From Anisus vortex (taxonomy: Eukaryota > Mollusca > Gastropoda > Planorbidae): a DNA stretch of 64,000 nucleotides. The notes below the pieces were generated by a model. It saw only the letters and a program-made list of their open reading frames with translations. It did no database searches and was not told the origin of the DNA. The stretch is from NCBI GenBank assembly GCA_949126835.1, contig OX421500.1, forward strand, positions 30,671,641 through 30,735,640, read 5' to 3'. Positions 11,017 through 21,481 of the stretch are shown here, piece after piece; the stretch's first letter is position 1, and each line of letters begins with the position of its first letter. The translations under genes were made by a program, and so were the position numbers.

Positions 11017-11585
11017 TGTTAAATTGTAGCTTTCACTCCAATTCTTTTGGCGGTTGACTAGGGTTTGATTTTTAAGGCCAGCGGGAACTCACTTCGTTCT
11101 GAGAGTGATAAACAGTCTGCAGCAGTTTTTCCAAGTTTGGTTAGTCTGTCCTGATACCATTCAAAAGTTCTCAATAATAATATTAATTCAAAAACCAACT
11201 CCTTGACTGTTTAATTTAATAAATGAAGAAACTTTATTATTACTTGCAAATCAAACGATGTTAGTGAAACAAATGCACATGGCGATAATTGGTATGTAAG
11301 GCGTAGGTCCTACTGTCAGTGGTGCCTAGCGGAAAGAGAAAGAAATAGTCCGCGTCTCTATCTTTTATAGTACCTAGGAAGCCCGCGAAATTGAATATCC
11401 CTCCGCGTTAGCTCTAACTGGTTTACGCTGGTTTCAAGAGTGATGCGTTTATAGCCTAATTAGATTTTAGTCAACGAAGAAAAATAAACAGTCGTGTCCC
11501 GACAATTAAAGTATTTTAAAATATAAACTCTGTCGAGGGATTAATAAAAGGGTGTTTTAAACTATGTATGCACTGTAACCTAACA
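11017..11585 (-). repeat. 5' LTR of the gypsy element
   Basis: Partner of the repeat at 2554-3122, same length, same ends. Transcription would start here and read leftward into gag. It is followed on the + strand by the duplicated target GTAT. Confidence 0.93.
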
Positions 11586-11728
11586 GTATCCTGAAGCACA
11601 TAATTCTCTTATACCACTTGATACGTACGAATTATGAGTTCTTCTATTAATCTGGAAAAAATTCTAAAAGTGGGGCCTTTTTCCGAAAAGTTCGCTCCCC
11701 CTAGCGTCAAAACCTGGATACGCCACTG

Positions 11729-12425
11729 TTTCCCCCCCCCCAACCCCCCCCCTCCCCCGTATCATTGACGCTCGGGAAACATGACAAGGTCATGCGTGGC
11801 GCAATCATCCTTGAGGCCACCACCTCTGACCTTCGCCCCCCCCCCCTAGCCGTCCCTCCTCACTTCCTCGTTTGTAGCTGTTAAATACGCTTTGAGCTTA
11901 GATTAATATTATGTTTGTTGGTAGCGCTATATAAATAGAATTATTATAAATATTATGTCTGCATCACTAGTCTTTGTGATAGGATTGTTCATATTTCACA
12001 TTATTTTGTATTAAAAATAACATTGAAAGAAAATACTCAGAACACGATCGTCCATTTACATCAATTAAACTATACGTTTTTCTCTTTATATAGTTGTATA
12101 ACATTTATTTAAAACAAATTAGTAATGTCATATTCTTCTTCTTCTTCTATTAGCCAGTCTGCAGAGCAGTTTGCTCTCTTACAGTCAATGTCAGGCCCCT
12201 TCACGACTTTACACCCACCCATCTCCATGCTACCAACACCAGAGTCCCGCAGCAAGAGCTGCGCAAAACCTCTATCAAGGGTAGTGCAGTCTGGACCTCT
12301 GTAGAACAACACCACAAAGGGGGTACACGTTTTACGTGCCCGGGTTATACCCAATGTACAACCCACTATTAGTCGCCTTTTACGACAAGCAAGTGGGACT
12401 TAGCAGTGGAGTTATTCTTTCACCT
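11729..12425 (-). repeat. LINE-tail fragment and an unclassified interspersed repeat
   Basis: At about 11876-11955 there is a tail with TGTTTGTTGGTAGCGCTATA, also at 54870 and inverted at 25845. At 12137-12425 an unclassified repeat begins CTTCTATTAGCCAGTCTGCA; the same start is at 36605-36660. Its - strand 85-codon frame is not recognisable and is probably not a gene. Confidence 0.55.
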
Positions 12426-12857
12426 GGTCATTTACAGGATCCCAATACCCATGCGGGGGAAAAATGTCATATGAAAGTGTTTGAATTATAACATGTAAAT
12501 GTATTAGTTACAGATATTGTTGTAATCGTTATGGATATTTGTTGTGGGAACTGTGAGAGTGTTGTTGTTGGCCCATAATTCCCATAATTTGTTGTGACCT
12601 TGTGTGCTGCGTGTTAATGTTTTTTTCAAAATAAAGCCTTGTGTCGAGTACTTAAGTTAAGATGTTTTGACATTCATTCATATTACTATTAGTAGTATTA
12701 CGTTTCAATATATTATTACAGATATAAACTATAAATTCATTTAAAATACATTAAATAAGAAGAAACCAATAATAAAATTAACTTTTGTAAACGATATTTC
12801 TTTTAAGCAAATTTCATAAGTGGATCATTAAAAATACTAATTGGGTTGTTCATTTAG

Positions 12858-13010
12858 ATGTTCGTGTTCAAGAGACTCGTGTGGACGAATTCCCAGATTG
12901 GAGAACTCTATCCATCACACAGAGTCTTTCTCCCGGAAATACTTACAGATTTAGAGTCCAAGCAAGCAATGATCAGGTCGGCCCAGGAGATGTGAGTGGT
13001 GGACCATATA
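12858..13010 (+). CDS. Cont: gene A exon 1 in window: second half of FN3-1
   Basis: Acceptor TTTAG ends at 12857 and donor GTAAGA starts at 13011. The frame enters in phase 1 and leaves in phase 1. It encodes the late strands of an FN3 domain, with SPGNTYRFRVQASND (E-F strands) and GPGDVSGGPYS. The domain needs an upstream exon that I could not find. Confidence 0.88.
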
Positions 13011-16000
13011 GTAAGAGAACAGATTTTTTGTTTATGGTTGTTATGTCCTGGGACATTGATATTTAATTAGTATTGCTATGTATGGGAGCAGTAAACTTAG
13101 AAATGTAACAATTTATTTAGCACTGTTAATGAAAAAGGTATTCCTAAGTATTCCTTATAAGCTCTTTACATCAACAATAGTTCATTTTATGAAAGATCAA
13201 TTTTTTTATTTTGATTTAAGTTTCAATTTAGTTTCTCGGTTCTATAGTATTTGTTCTTTGTTGTTTTATTTTCAGAATGGTACACAGTGGCGTCGGCGCC
13301 ACCTGTGAGGGCGCCAGAGAATGTTGGAGGTGGTGGCGGAAATGTGGGAGTCTTAAGCATTACGTGGAACGTGAGTCATACAAATATTTGACTCAGTTCA
13401 GTGTTAATCTTTCAGGCAATGTGACTCATAAATAGAACAAACTTGTGATGATACGTGCAACATTTCATAAATTATAACATCACTAAGAAATATAACACAA
13501 TAACATTTGGAAATACTAAAAAGACAAGAGATAAATAATAAAGTCTTCATTTGCTCTATGTAAATACTTGTCAGTAAAATGTTACTTTCACTCATATGGC
13601 ATTTCAATAATTTCAAAGTCACATTCTATTATTTATCACTTGCTCTTTCTAAGGGTTTGTAAAACTTATTAACACAACAAGTAAGAATATAAAATTATGT
13701 ATCAATTTAAATATGTTATAATGATTATTTTAAAACGCACAAATGTATATAAAATTTGTATTTTGTAGATTTGCTACATGCTTTTAATTTTTTGTTTCGA
13801 ATGGAACAATATCTTGTATGTTGTTGTTTTTTTTAGGCGACACAAAATTTTCTGAAGATTTTTTTATTCACATTTCCGTCTTCATATCTAGCTGAAACTT
13901 GGCACATAGACATCACATTCTTACAAATTTTTCTATTTTTAAGGAAACTAATAAAGAAAATTAGTTATTGATTTTTTTTTCCAAAAGGAACTAATGCTGA
14001 ATTCAAAAGATTTCACACAAATAACAGATATGCAAATTAAAACGCAAAATAAACGTTTTACAAAAATATAATGTCGTTTCTAATTAGACTAGTAATTAAT
14101 GACATGCTCAAACTGTTTTAGCTTGTTCTATACTATTATTATACGAACAAGTATTGTGTTGTTTCAGTTGTTGCCTAGAGGACACTGGGGCGGCCCCAGC
14201 ATGTACTACTGCGTTTACTACCGTCGTCATGGTGACCAGGGAAATAACTCACGCTGGATGACTGTTCGTTTGTTTATGTCTCATGATTTCCTTTAAACGT
14301 TTCTATTTATAGCATTTGTACCGGTAATTTTTACACAAATTAATATATCTCTAGGTTCTTAATCGCACTTCTTTCTCTCAGGTGGACAATGTCCCCGACC
14401 CTTCTTTGTACGTCACTGTTGGCCTTGACAATTATTACTTGCCCTACGAGGTCAAAGTTCAAGCTGTTAACCTCAAAGGCAGGGGACCTAACTCTACAGT
14501 AGCTATCGTATACTCTGCAGAAGACGGTAAGATAGACCCGAATTGGAAGTATTTCTTTATTTCTGTGCAGATTCTAATAATAAATCTAAAGTTTAAAGAC
14601 CAAGTGAACAGCTTTTTCTCGAAGGGACGAGATTTGTAGAAGTCTCATACGGAAGTGACGTGTTAGAAGGACAATAAATAAACAAGACACGACCCACAAA
14701 ATCTATATTTAACCATTTTGTTAAAAAATAAGACCGGGAAAAGATTCAAAACACGTGAAAATAGATTCAAAACACGTGAAAATATTCATTTTTCCTTGTC
14801 GGAATTCCTTCTCTGACGTCACTTTCCTTTGTTGCCATATCAAATGGCTACGAGATTTGGATTTTTCATACACTCATTTAAGTGCTAATATTGAACTAAT
14901 TACTAGAAAGTTATGTTTAATATTTTGTATAAATGATTTTATTAGCATTTGGGTACGGAATACTCTATTTACTATCAAAATAAACGTTTATCTCAATTTT
15001 GATAAAAAGCTGTTCACTTGGTCTTTAAAAAAAAGAAGATGCCTACAATATCACAATTTGTTTTACCAAAGGTAGAATAAGTCTTTATTTGTCAAAGCTG
15101 TTCCCTTTACTTACATATGACGTTCCACAATAGCCTACGCAAAAATTTCAAAGAAACCTTTAACCGCATATTATGAAGGAACTTTCACCAGTTTTTTCCC
15201 CAGTTTGTATTGTTTTCTTTTCATGAACTTCTTTTGTAGAAACGTTTTAAGTTTAAAAACACATTCGAAATCAATGGATGTATTTACACTTACATTTTAT
15301 ACTTTAAAATCTCTTAAGATTTTATTATTGGTTCTTTGCTCACGTATATATGAAAGTTATTATATTTAGTAGTACACATACAAATAGTACAGTCCAAATG
15401 TAAACATTAAAGTACTCGTGACATCTACTATTATGGTGTCTAGATCTTGCACATGACTTTGGAGCCAAGGGAAATAATCTTGTATTCATTCTTTTATAGT
15501 TTACAGAACTTTAGAATTTCTAGGTTATTGGTCCTACAGTATGACATTTATTATGTTGTAGAATTCCAGTTAGTGTTTGAATATTTCCGTAATTTAAAAA
15601 CAATGATAAATTTCAGATTTAAACGGAAAGAAATGCGTAAACCAGAATAGATGTGTATGTAAAAATACAGAATTATACATAGTTATAACTCTATCTAAAC
15701 AAAACGTCCATTGAATCTGACAATGTTCCCAGTTCCTACCAACATAATGCCAAGGTTTAAGTCTGCAAAAGCCATCAACGGAACGGCTGGCCTAATCACC
15801 TGGATGCCAGTACCCAACACAAGAGAAGCGGCAAGAGGAAGTGTATTCGGATACCAGGTTAGAATTTAGGTCTAATTTCCGGAAAAAGGTTTTAGTAGGA
15901 TTGAAATAACAGCTATGGATAAAGTTAAAGACCAAGTGAAGAGCCTTTTATCAAAATTGAGTTAAAGTTTATTTTGAAAGTAAATATTGTATTCAGTATC

Positions 16001-19000
16001 CCAATGATAATGAAAATTCTTTATTCAAAATATTAAACGTAACTTTCAAGTAATTAGTTTAATAAGTGCACTTAAATTTTTTTTATTTTTGGAGGAAAAA
16101 TCTAAATCTTTACTCTTAGCCATTTAAGATTTGTAATTTCCGGCAACAAATCGAAGTGAAGTCAGTGAAGAAAACGCGACTAGGAAAAATGAATAGTGCC
16201 ACGTGTTTTGAATTTTTGTCCGGTTCTTATTTTTAACAAAATGGTTAAATATAGATTTAGTGCGTCGTGTTTTTTTTTTCTTCTATTGCGTCACTTCCAT
16301 ATGAGGCTTTTAGAAATCTCGTTCCTTCGAGAAAAACTTCTTCAGTTGGTCTTTTAACCCTTGCCGTACCGACCTACTTCTATCTATGCTGCCTTCAGTT
16401 CCGCTATATACGCGCCCGGGACTGTAAGGGTTAAGTTATGGGTGTAAAGTGTTAGCGATAAAATGTATTTGCTACTAGCTTACTGGTGTGAAGACACAAC
16501 AAAACACTCTTACATTAACATCAACATATACACCAGACTAAGAGTCCTACTGTACTCGGATATACTCATTTCTTAAGAACCTAGATATTAACTCTGACGT
16601 AGTTAAAAAAGCGGCTAAGTCTTAGAATGGCTCAATGGAAAGTGGTTTCACGGACTCGTCTTGTTTTAGACACACACACAGCAAAAATGTACCTATGTAG
16701 CATAATCATTCAAACTTTTATGTTACTACCTAAGAAGCAGAATTGTTTCGTAAACTATATAATATTAGTAAATCAAATCGTTAGTACCTAGCATTTGCCT
16801 TGTATATTGTTTTTCCTTCTGTTTTTTAATTGTGTGTTTCATAAAACGTTTTGTCTATATCAAGCCTTCTTTATTTTTGACACAATATTTCTCTAATGTG
16901 TAAGCTTCGCTTCACTTTCAAGCAATCAAATTCATTTAGGTCTTCAGTTTGACATACAGTCTTACTACTTCCGGTTTTGAGACAACCTTTTCATCTCTTA
17001 CCACTTCACTATCAGTACTGACCTCAAATCCTGTAATGACGTCATTTCCTTAATTATTTCCAGGTCAACTATTGGTTGGAAAACACCAAGTGCCTGGGCA
17101 CCAACGAGCTGGACGGCATGTCCAGCGATTTCTACGGCGACGTGTCCAGCGGCCTCCTCTTGGGGCTTGACTTCTCCGGAGACTACTGCGTCAACATCCA
17201 GTTCTTGAACAACGCCGGGATGGGCCCCAAAACTGACAACTACTACCTCGGAACGAAAGATGCGCGTAAGACTTCTTTGTTTATCTCCGTATTCTCTATA
17301 CGTTAAAATAGGCTATTTATTCTTGTCTTGTTCTTAAGTTATTGTATGCCTTTATTAAAGCTTTTTTAGAATGATTTAGACATTTCAAGTCTCATACCTT
17401 GTATATCTTCTTTAGAAAAAACAACATATTTTAGGGGTTTTACAGTACTGATTTTGTTTGATTACAAATCGACAAGTCTTAATTAGGCGTGACCTTTTGA
17501 ACTGGGGTGATCGTGAACTTTCCGGTTCTATTTTTAAATGTTTAATTATTTTAGGCATTTCCGTTAACAAAAAAGCATGCTTTTGCTGGTTATTGACAGT
17601 TGATTTCAACCTCGACGGCTAGTTCTAGTCTTTTAGAATTATACAAAGTATACAATATTTGTTATGAGGAATCCGTTTTTAACATCAAAAGTGAGTAGAC
17701 GAAAATTAATACTTAAGTGTTAGTCGCATGTAGCTTGTTTATAAAATAAATTAGTCAAGAGTTGCGTTTTCTTGGTTATTGAAAAACAAAATGCGTAAAT
17801 TCATAAAAACAAATAACAAAAATTCTTTTGCATTAAGCAATAAGTTTGATATTATAAAAAGGTGATTATTCACTTCTGACTTTCACAATACATCGTTTTC
17901 TTTTGTAAACATGTTTTGGAAATGAAAGAAATTTTAATCCCCAAAAAATGTTCGTACAACCAGTAACCCAGCACACAGACATGTTTCGAATAAAATGATC
18001 GAATTCGACCGGAAATATTTTTTTTCTTGTGAACTTTTATGCATGCATACACGTTAAGACTTGTCAATTATGTGTAAACTCTTTGTTCCACTGTATCTGT
18101 TTCTTTTTTCAACGCATACTTTTTAAGATTAAATTTCAATTCTATTACGTTACATTTGTACCACCTTATAAATATAGTTGATGGTTCTTTCGTAATATCT
18201 GCATTGTTATCATATTGTCCATTTAGTCCTATTATTTTAAAGCTAAGATTTGTTTCAAGATTACTAATATGTTACAACTATTTTTTAAATCGCCTTTGAT
18301 TGGATATACGCTGTAATGTTTCTGGTATAAATTATCTATATGTAATTTTTATCATATGTTATACTTTCACAGTTATGTCCCTTTTTGGGGTTTTATATCC
18401 CCCAGTTTTTTTCCTCAGTATGTCACAGTTATTTCCCTTCTTTGTGTTCTAGCTCCCAGTTTGTTTCCTGAGTCTGTCACAGTTATGTCACATGGGAATG
18501 ACAGTGTCCGGCTGTTGTGGCGAGGGATCTCAACACTTTTTAAGGAAGAACCACTCACTGGTTATAAGGTACTTGTTAGATTACAATGTCGCAAAGCTTT
18601 GATTGACGCATTACGATCAGCTCTAGTCCATGCCCACTTTTCTCTACCAGGCCTTCTGGTGGGACATCAGAGAAGACATAAGATCAGCCAAATATGCGAC
18701 GTTTGACAAAGTAACGACGGGAGTCATCCGCGGCATACAGCGAGACGTTGTCTACACACTACGCGTCCTTGGTTACAGCAATGGCGGGGATGGGAAGAAA
18801 AGCAATGCGGTGTATTTTACTTTAGGTATGCAATGATTTCATATACAACTTACGCATGACAAAATGTAGCTCTTTTATAGACCACGATACGCAATATGAT
18901 TATGTGGCCACTACAATCCCCCAGTCCTTAAAACAAAACTTGCTTTGGGTTTGACTGTTCTTAGATGGACTATCGATAGCCCTTCTCAAGAGTGTGTTCA

Positions 19001-20535
19001 ATCAAAGACAATAAGAAGATGGACCGCCTGCTGTATTTTTAGAGCTGAAATGTTACTTTGCGCATATGCGGCCTTCAAGAAGTCCTCAAGTTTTCCGGTG
19101 CACAACAAAGACTATAGAGCGTTCTCAGTAGGCGGAGTTTAAGTTTTTCTGTGTAAATTTAGTGACGTATTTGTGTAAATATAGAACCCACTTGAGGTAC
19201 AAACGTAACGTAGTGAAAGTGAAGTACTTCTTTATCATGCAAAATTCACATCTGAATATTGGCTATCCTACTCAAAAATAAGGAGGTAAATAGTAGTACT
19301 GTAGATTAATTGATTAATGTGATTAGGCTAGGGCCAGCTAGACCTATTTACACTTTCAATTTCACTTTATAGGCCTACACTTTTAATGTTTCGTAGGCTA
19401 GGCTACGACGTCAAGCGATATTGTTGGTGAATAGGCTATCTAGTCAAGTCACTAATAGGCTCACATCGTCTATGATCTATGTCTATGATAATAATAAAAT
19501 AGTCTATTTTATTTCACAGACATAATACAGCTTAAATCTTAATAAGACTTAAAACGCAACACATCATTTAAAAAAAGCTCGAGCCTATATGAAACTTTAT
19601 TAATACAGCGGCCATATTTAATTGTACACAATTACTCAAAGTAAACACAAATCACGTGCTTTTTGTCACGGGATTGCAAACGCCCTATAATGAGCTAATG
19701 AGCTAGACCGCTTGCTCTAGTTTTAGAGCTTAAAACTTTTTTTCCGTTCGCACACTGTCTTTAATGACTTCTAAACTTCCCTAAAGACTTCCGCTGTATA
19801 CAAGTTTCGATTTTAATCGTAGTTTTCCTTTGAGAAAATATTATCGAATTACAAGACTGGAAGTCTAAAGGACTTATTGCGATCTGAAATTCCGAAAAGA
19901 AGATATTCGCGTCATCAAATAGCAGAAAAATTAAAGCCAGCTGTCCCTCTTATTAATGTCCATCAATGGTGATATTAAAATGTGAATTTTGTCACGTTTT
20001 GATGAGTATTAACGAAACAGCATTTTGTAGATTTGTATTTTCGTTTACAAAATATTTTAATTTTTATGTTTACCTAAACTGTTCACATTATTTCGTTCGA
20101 TGTGTCTTGAATTTCGTTCAGTTTTCTTATCAGTTTGAGCTATGTAGATTATTGCTTTACAAAGCAGTCAATAAACGAAGTTGCAAAAAAAATTAGGAAA
20201 TAGTTTGCATGTTGCTGTAAACCTATTGGCTTTGGTACAAGCTCCATAATTATAATATAAAATTTCAGCTGTTTTAAAATTAAAATCGACCTCACAGTTT
20301 TTTTGAATGAGATATGATTTTTCGTCATTGTGGTGGCCACACAATCTCCTTTTATGCCATGGCCTCAATCAAACTGCTTGTAATTTATTGTTCGTATTTT
20401 TCAGGTGGTGAAATACTGTATGATCCGATGACTACTGACTGTATGAACGGCGGTAGCAGCATCAGCATGTCTTGTTTAATCTACTCAGTACTGGGTTTTA
20501 TTTTCATAACACTTGACGAAAAGCTGTCAGTTTGA
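12858..20535 (+). CDS. Cont: contactin-like gene A, 3' part (FN3-1 end to C-terminus)
   Basis: Nine exons join in frame: 12858-13010, 13276-13370, 14168-14263, 14382-14526, 15733-15857, 17064-17265, 18453-18568, 18651-18825, 20405-20535 (TGA). Intron phases match at every junction. The product reads as the second half of FN3-1, then FN3-2 to FN3-4, then a linker and hydrophobic tail. Contactin hallmarks seen are the glycine-rich PENVGGGGG at the start of FN3-2, the YEVKVQAVNLKGRGP strand in FN3-2 and YSNGGDGKKS in FN3-4. Contactins are surface adhesion proteins of neurons and glia, usually GPI-anchored; fly Contactin works at septate junctions with Neurexin IV and Neuroglian (family knowledge). 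The exon for the first half of FN3-1 and everything 5' of it were not found. The family call is firm; orthology to a named contactin is not testable here. Confidence 0.86.
13276..13370 (+). CDS. Cont: gene A exon 2: FN3-1/FN3-2 linker and A-B strands
   Basis: Acceptor TTTTCAG ends at 13275; donor GTGAGT starts at 13371; phase 1 to phase 0. It encodes KWYTVASAPPVRAPENV, then a run of five glycines and LSITWN. A glycine-rich PSNV/ENV-GGGG segment at this point is typical of contactin FN3-2. Confidence 0.88.
14168..14263 (+). CDS. Cont: gene A exon 3: FN3-2 middle
   Basis: Acceptor GTTTCAG ends at 14167; phase 0 in. It encodes LLPRGHWGGPSMYYCVYYRR and ends SRWMT. The donor is the weak point: GTTCGT at 14264 keeps phase 0 and gives the expected WMT-VDNVPDPS join, but it is not a consensus donor. 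GTTTGT four bases further would shift the frame. Confidence 0.78.
14382..14526 (+). CDS. Cont: gene A exon 4: FN3-2 end
   Basis: Acceptor CTCTCAG ends at 14381, leaving an intron of only 118 bp after exon 3; donor GTAAGA at 14527; phase 0 to 1. It encodes YYLPYEVKVQAVNLKGRGP and IVYSAED, matching the contactin FN3-2 closing strands and the following VFSAEE-type linker. Confidence 0.9.
14592..15029 (+). mobile_element. MITE family M1, copy 1 (gene A intron)
   Basis: 438 bp bounded by inverted ends TTTAAAGACCAAGTGAACAG and its complement. Two more copies lie at 15925 and 21482. No coding capacity. The ends do not match a superfamily I can name. Confidence 0.8.
15733..15857 (+). CDS. Cont: gene A exon 5: FN3-3 first half
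   Basis: Acceptor TTCCCAG ends at 15732; donor GTTAGA at 15858; phase 1 to 0. It encodes VPTNIMPRFKSAKAING, LITWMPVPN (B strand with the FN3 tryptophan) and SVFGYQ (C strand). Confidence 0.86.
15925..16357 (-). mobile_element. MITE family M1, copy 2 (inverted orientation)
   Basis: Same inverted ends (TTAAAGACCAAGTGAAGAG at left) and internal blocks in the reverse order to copies 1 and 3. Its right end runs straight into a TTAA-flanked 81-bp element. Confidence 0.78.
16354..16434 (-). mobile_element. 81-bp TTAA-flanked mini-element, copy 1
   Basis: TTAA at both ends (16354-16357 and 16431-16434) and inverted termini TTAACCCTTGCC / GTAAGGGTTAA. TTAA targets are typical of piggyBac-type elements. 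Its first TTAA lies in the terminal repeat of MITE M1 copy 2, so it appears to have inserted there. Confidence 0.7.
17064..17265 (+). CDS. Cont: gene A exon 6: FN3-3 second half
   Basis: Acceptor TTTCCAG ends at 17063; donor GTAAGA at 17266; phase 0 to 1. It encodes VNYWLENTKCLGTNELDG, GLDFSGDYCVNIQFLNNAG and MGPKTDNYYLGTKDA. The exon is clearly more GC-rich than its introns, as expected for a coding exon in an AT-rich genome. Confidence 0.9.
18367..18490 (+). repeat. tandem repeat spanning the acceptor and start of gene A exon 7
   Basis: TCACAGTTAT recurs at 18367, 18423 and 18477 (spacing 56 and 54). Each unit contains a C-rich acceptor-like tract and a copy of the CCCAGTTTGTTTCCTGAG exon start. 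The third, partial unit is inside the exon. Confidence 0.75.
18453..18568 (+). CDS. Cont: gene A exon 7: FN3-4 first half
   Basis: Acceptor TTCTAG ends at 18452; donor GTACTT at 18569; phase 1 to 0. It encodes PPSLFPESVTV, SVRLLWRGI and EEPLTGYK. The first roughly 40 nt, with its acceptor, belong to an imperfect tandem repeat of about 55 bp that starts at 18367. Confidence 0.87.
18651..18825 (+). CDS. Cont: gene A exon 8: FN3-4 second half
   Basis: Acceptor CTACCAG ends at 18650 after an 82-bp intron, the shortest in the window; donor GTATGC at 18826; phase 0 to 1. It encodes AFWWDIREDIRSAKYATFDK, VVYTLRVLGYSNGGDGKKSN and AVYFTL, the closing strands of the last contactin FN3. Confidence 0.9.
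18826..20404 (+). other. gene A last intron
   Basis: 1.58 kb, AT-rich. I see no recognisable element in it and no conserved exon. Confidence 0.55.
20405..20535 (+). CDS. Cont: gene A last coding exon: linker and C-terminal hydrophobic tail
   Basis: Acceptor TTTTTCAG ends at 20404; phase 1 in; TGA at 20533-20535. It encodes GGEILYDPMTTDCMNGGSS, a hydrophobic run from about ISMSCLIY to FIFITL, then DEKLSV and the stop. Small residues NGGSS before the run could be the omega region of a GPI signal, which is normal for contactins. The polar six-residue end is unusual for a GPI signal and leaves a short-tailed membrane anchor possible. Confidence 0.85.
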
Positions 20536-21481
20536 CCACGGTCAAAGTAGAAATCACAAAAAAAAATTGTTACACATAGTATTGCATTAGTTCAAGTTAA
20601 TGTTGGTTTGTTGTTACGCCTAAATTATTCATGTGGTTCAAATGTAAATGCGTGTATACATGTGTGATAATTCAGCAAATCGTGTGTGGTCTTCTTTAAA
20701 TTCATTTGAGGCAATGGAAAAAAATTACCTTATCAACAAATGCAACATCATGCCATGTTTTCTTGTCTACTATAATACTATTTTTCACCTGTATATCTTT
20801 TTAAATGCCTGATTCCATGGACGCAAGTTTTGACGAAGACAGTGTCAAAACCTACGTATTGTTATAAATTGAATGTTTGTGTAAGAAACAATGGGATGGC
20901 CTCCAGTGAGTGACTTATTAGTGTTGTGGTTAGGCCTGCACTCGTGTAGGTCAAGACTCAGTCCGCGTGGACAGAAGAGATCTCCAAGGCACTCTGAAAC
21001 ACAATGGTGTTAGTGTTTGTAATGAACTATTGGATGACCTCAGTTTGAACTCATTCCCTACCAAGAACAGCAAAATGTATATATTGTGCTCGCGTGGCTG
21101 TGTTGAACTATGACCCGGAAAACGAGACTAAACGACCATGTTATTTTTGAACATTTATTACGGTCCCGCAAATAATTCGTTTCTGTTATTTGTTTTTTTA
21201 TTTCATGTAAATAGTTAACATAAACTCTGGGGTCAACCAAGTAAATCTTTTGAATGTGCAGAGTCGCACATAATGTAATAGGCTTAAACATTTGCCAATG
21301 AGGACCTGTCTAAGCTTGTGTAATTTAAAAAATGTATAGGAGATGAGGAACTAAAACCTTTAGACTGGTTATAAATGTTTTACAAACCAATTGCCTAAGT
21401 CTTCTCCTCCAAATCTATGACATACAAGTGTCATGGTCTACTGTAGAATGCCAGAAAATATTTGAGAAGTATCATACTAGT
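20536..21481 (+). other. 3' flank and presumed 3' UTR of gene A
   Basis: Non-coding. A 3' UTR must start at 20536, but I could not choose a polyadenylation site: the AATAAA copies nearest downstream lie inside the M1 MITE copy at 21482. Confidence 0.45.

Larger units (their letters stand above)
2554..11585 (-). mobile_element. Ty3/gypsy-superfamily LTR retrotransposon, Gmr1-like pol order
   Basis: A 9032-bp element coding on the - strand. Direct LTRs of 569 bp lie at 2554-3122 and 11017-11585, each TG...CA, with two differences seen by eye. The target duplication GTAT is at 2550-2553 and 11586-11589. A polypurine tract (GGAAGGGAGG, - strand) touches the 3' LTR and a candidate primer site follows the 5' LTR. 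Gag is split over two frames; pol is one long frame with protease, integrase, RT and RNase H in that order. Integrase before RT is the arrangement described for Gmr1-like elements within Ty3/gypsy, not the common gypsy order. It lies upstream of gene A exon 12858 and probably in an intron of that gene. Near-identical LTRs imply a recent insertion. Confidence 0.92.
2542..11728. mobile_element. possible CAGTGGCGTA-type mini-element split by the gypsy insertion
   Basis: The right end reads CTGGATACGCCACTG (to 11728). Just left of the gypsy insertion the bases from 2542 are CAGTGTGTGTAT and resume as CCTGAAG after the element. Read without the insertion, this resembles the inverse of the right end (CAGTGGCGTATCCAGG). 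No target duplication was found, so this is tentative. Confidence 0.35.

Noticed and set aside
12109..12366. 85-codon - strand frame as a gene
   Set aside because: Its start region is an interspersed repeat (also at 36605) and no domain is recognisable.
18356..18706. Single 116-codon frame read straight through gene A exons 7 and 8
   Set aside because: Exon 7 and exon 8 are in different frames and separated by a clear 82-bp GT..AG intron.
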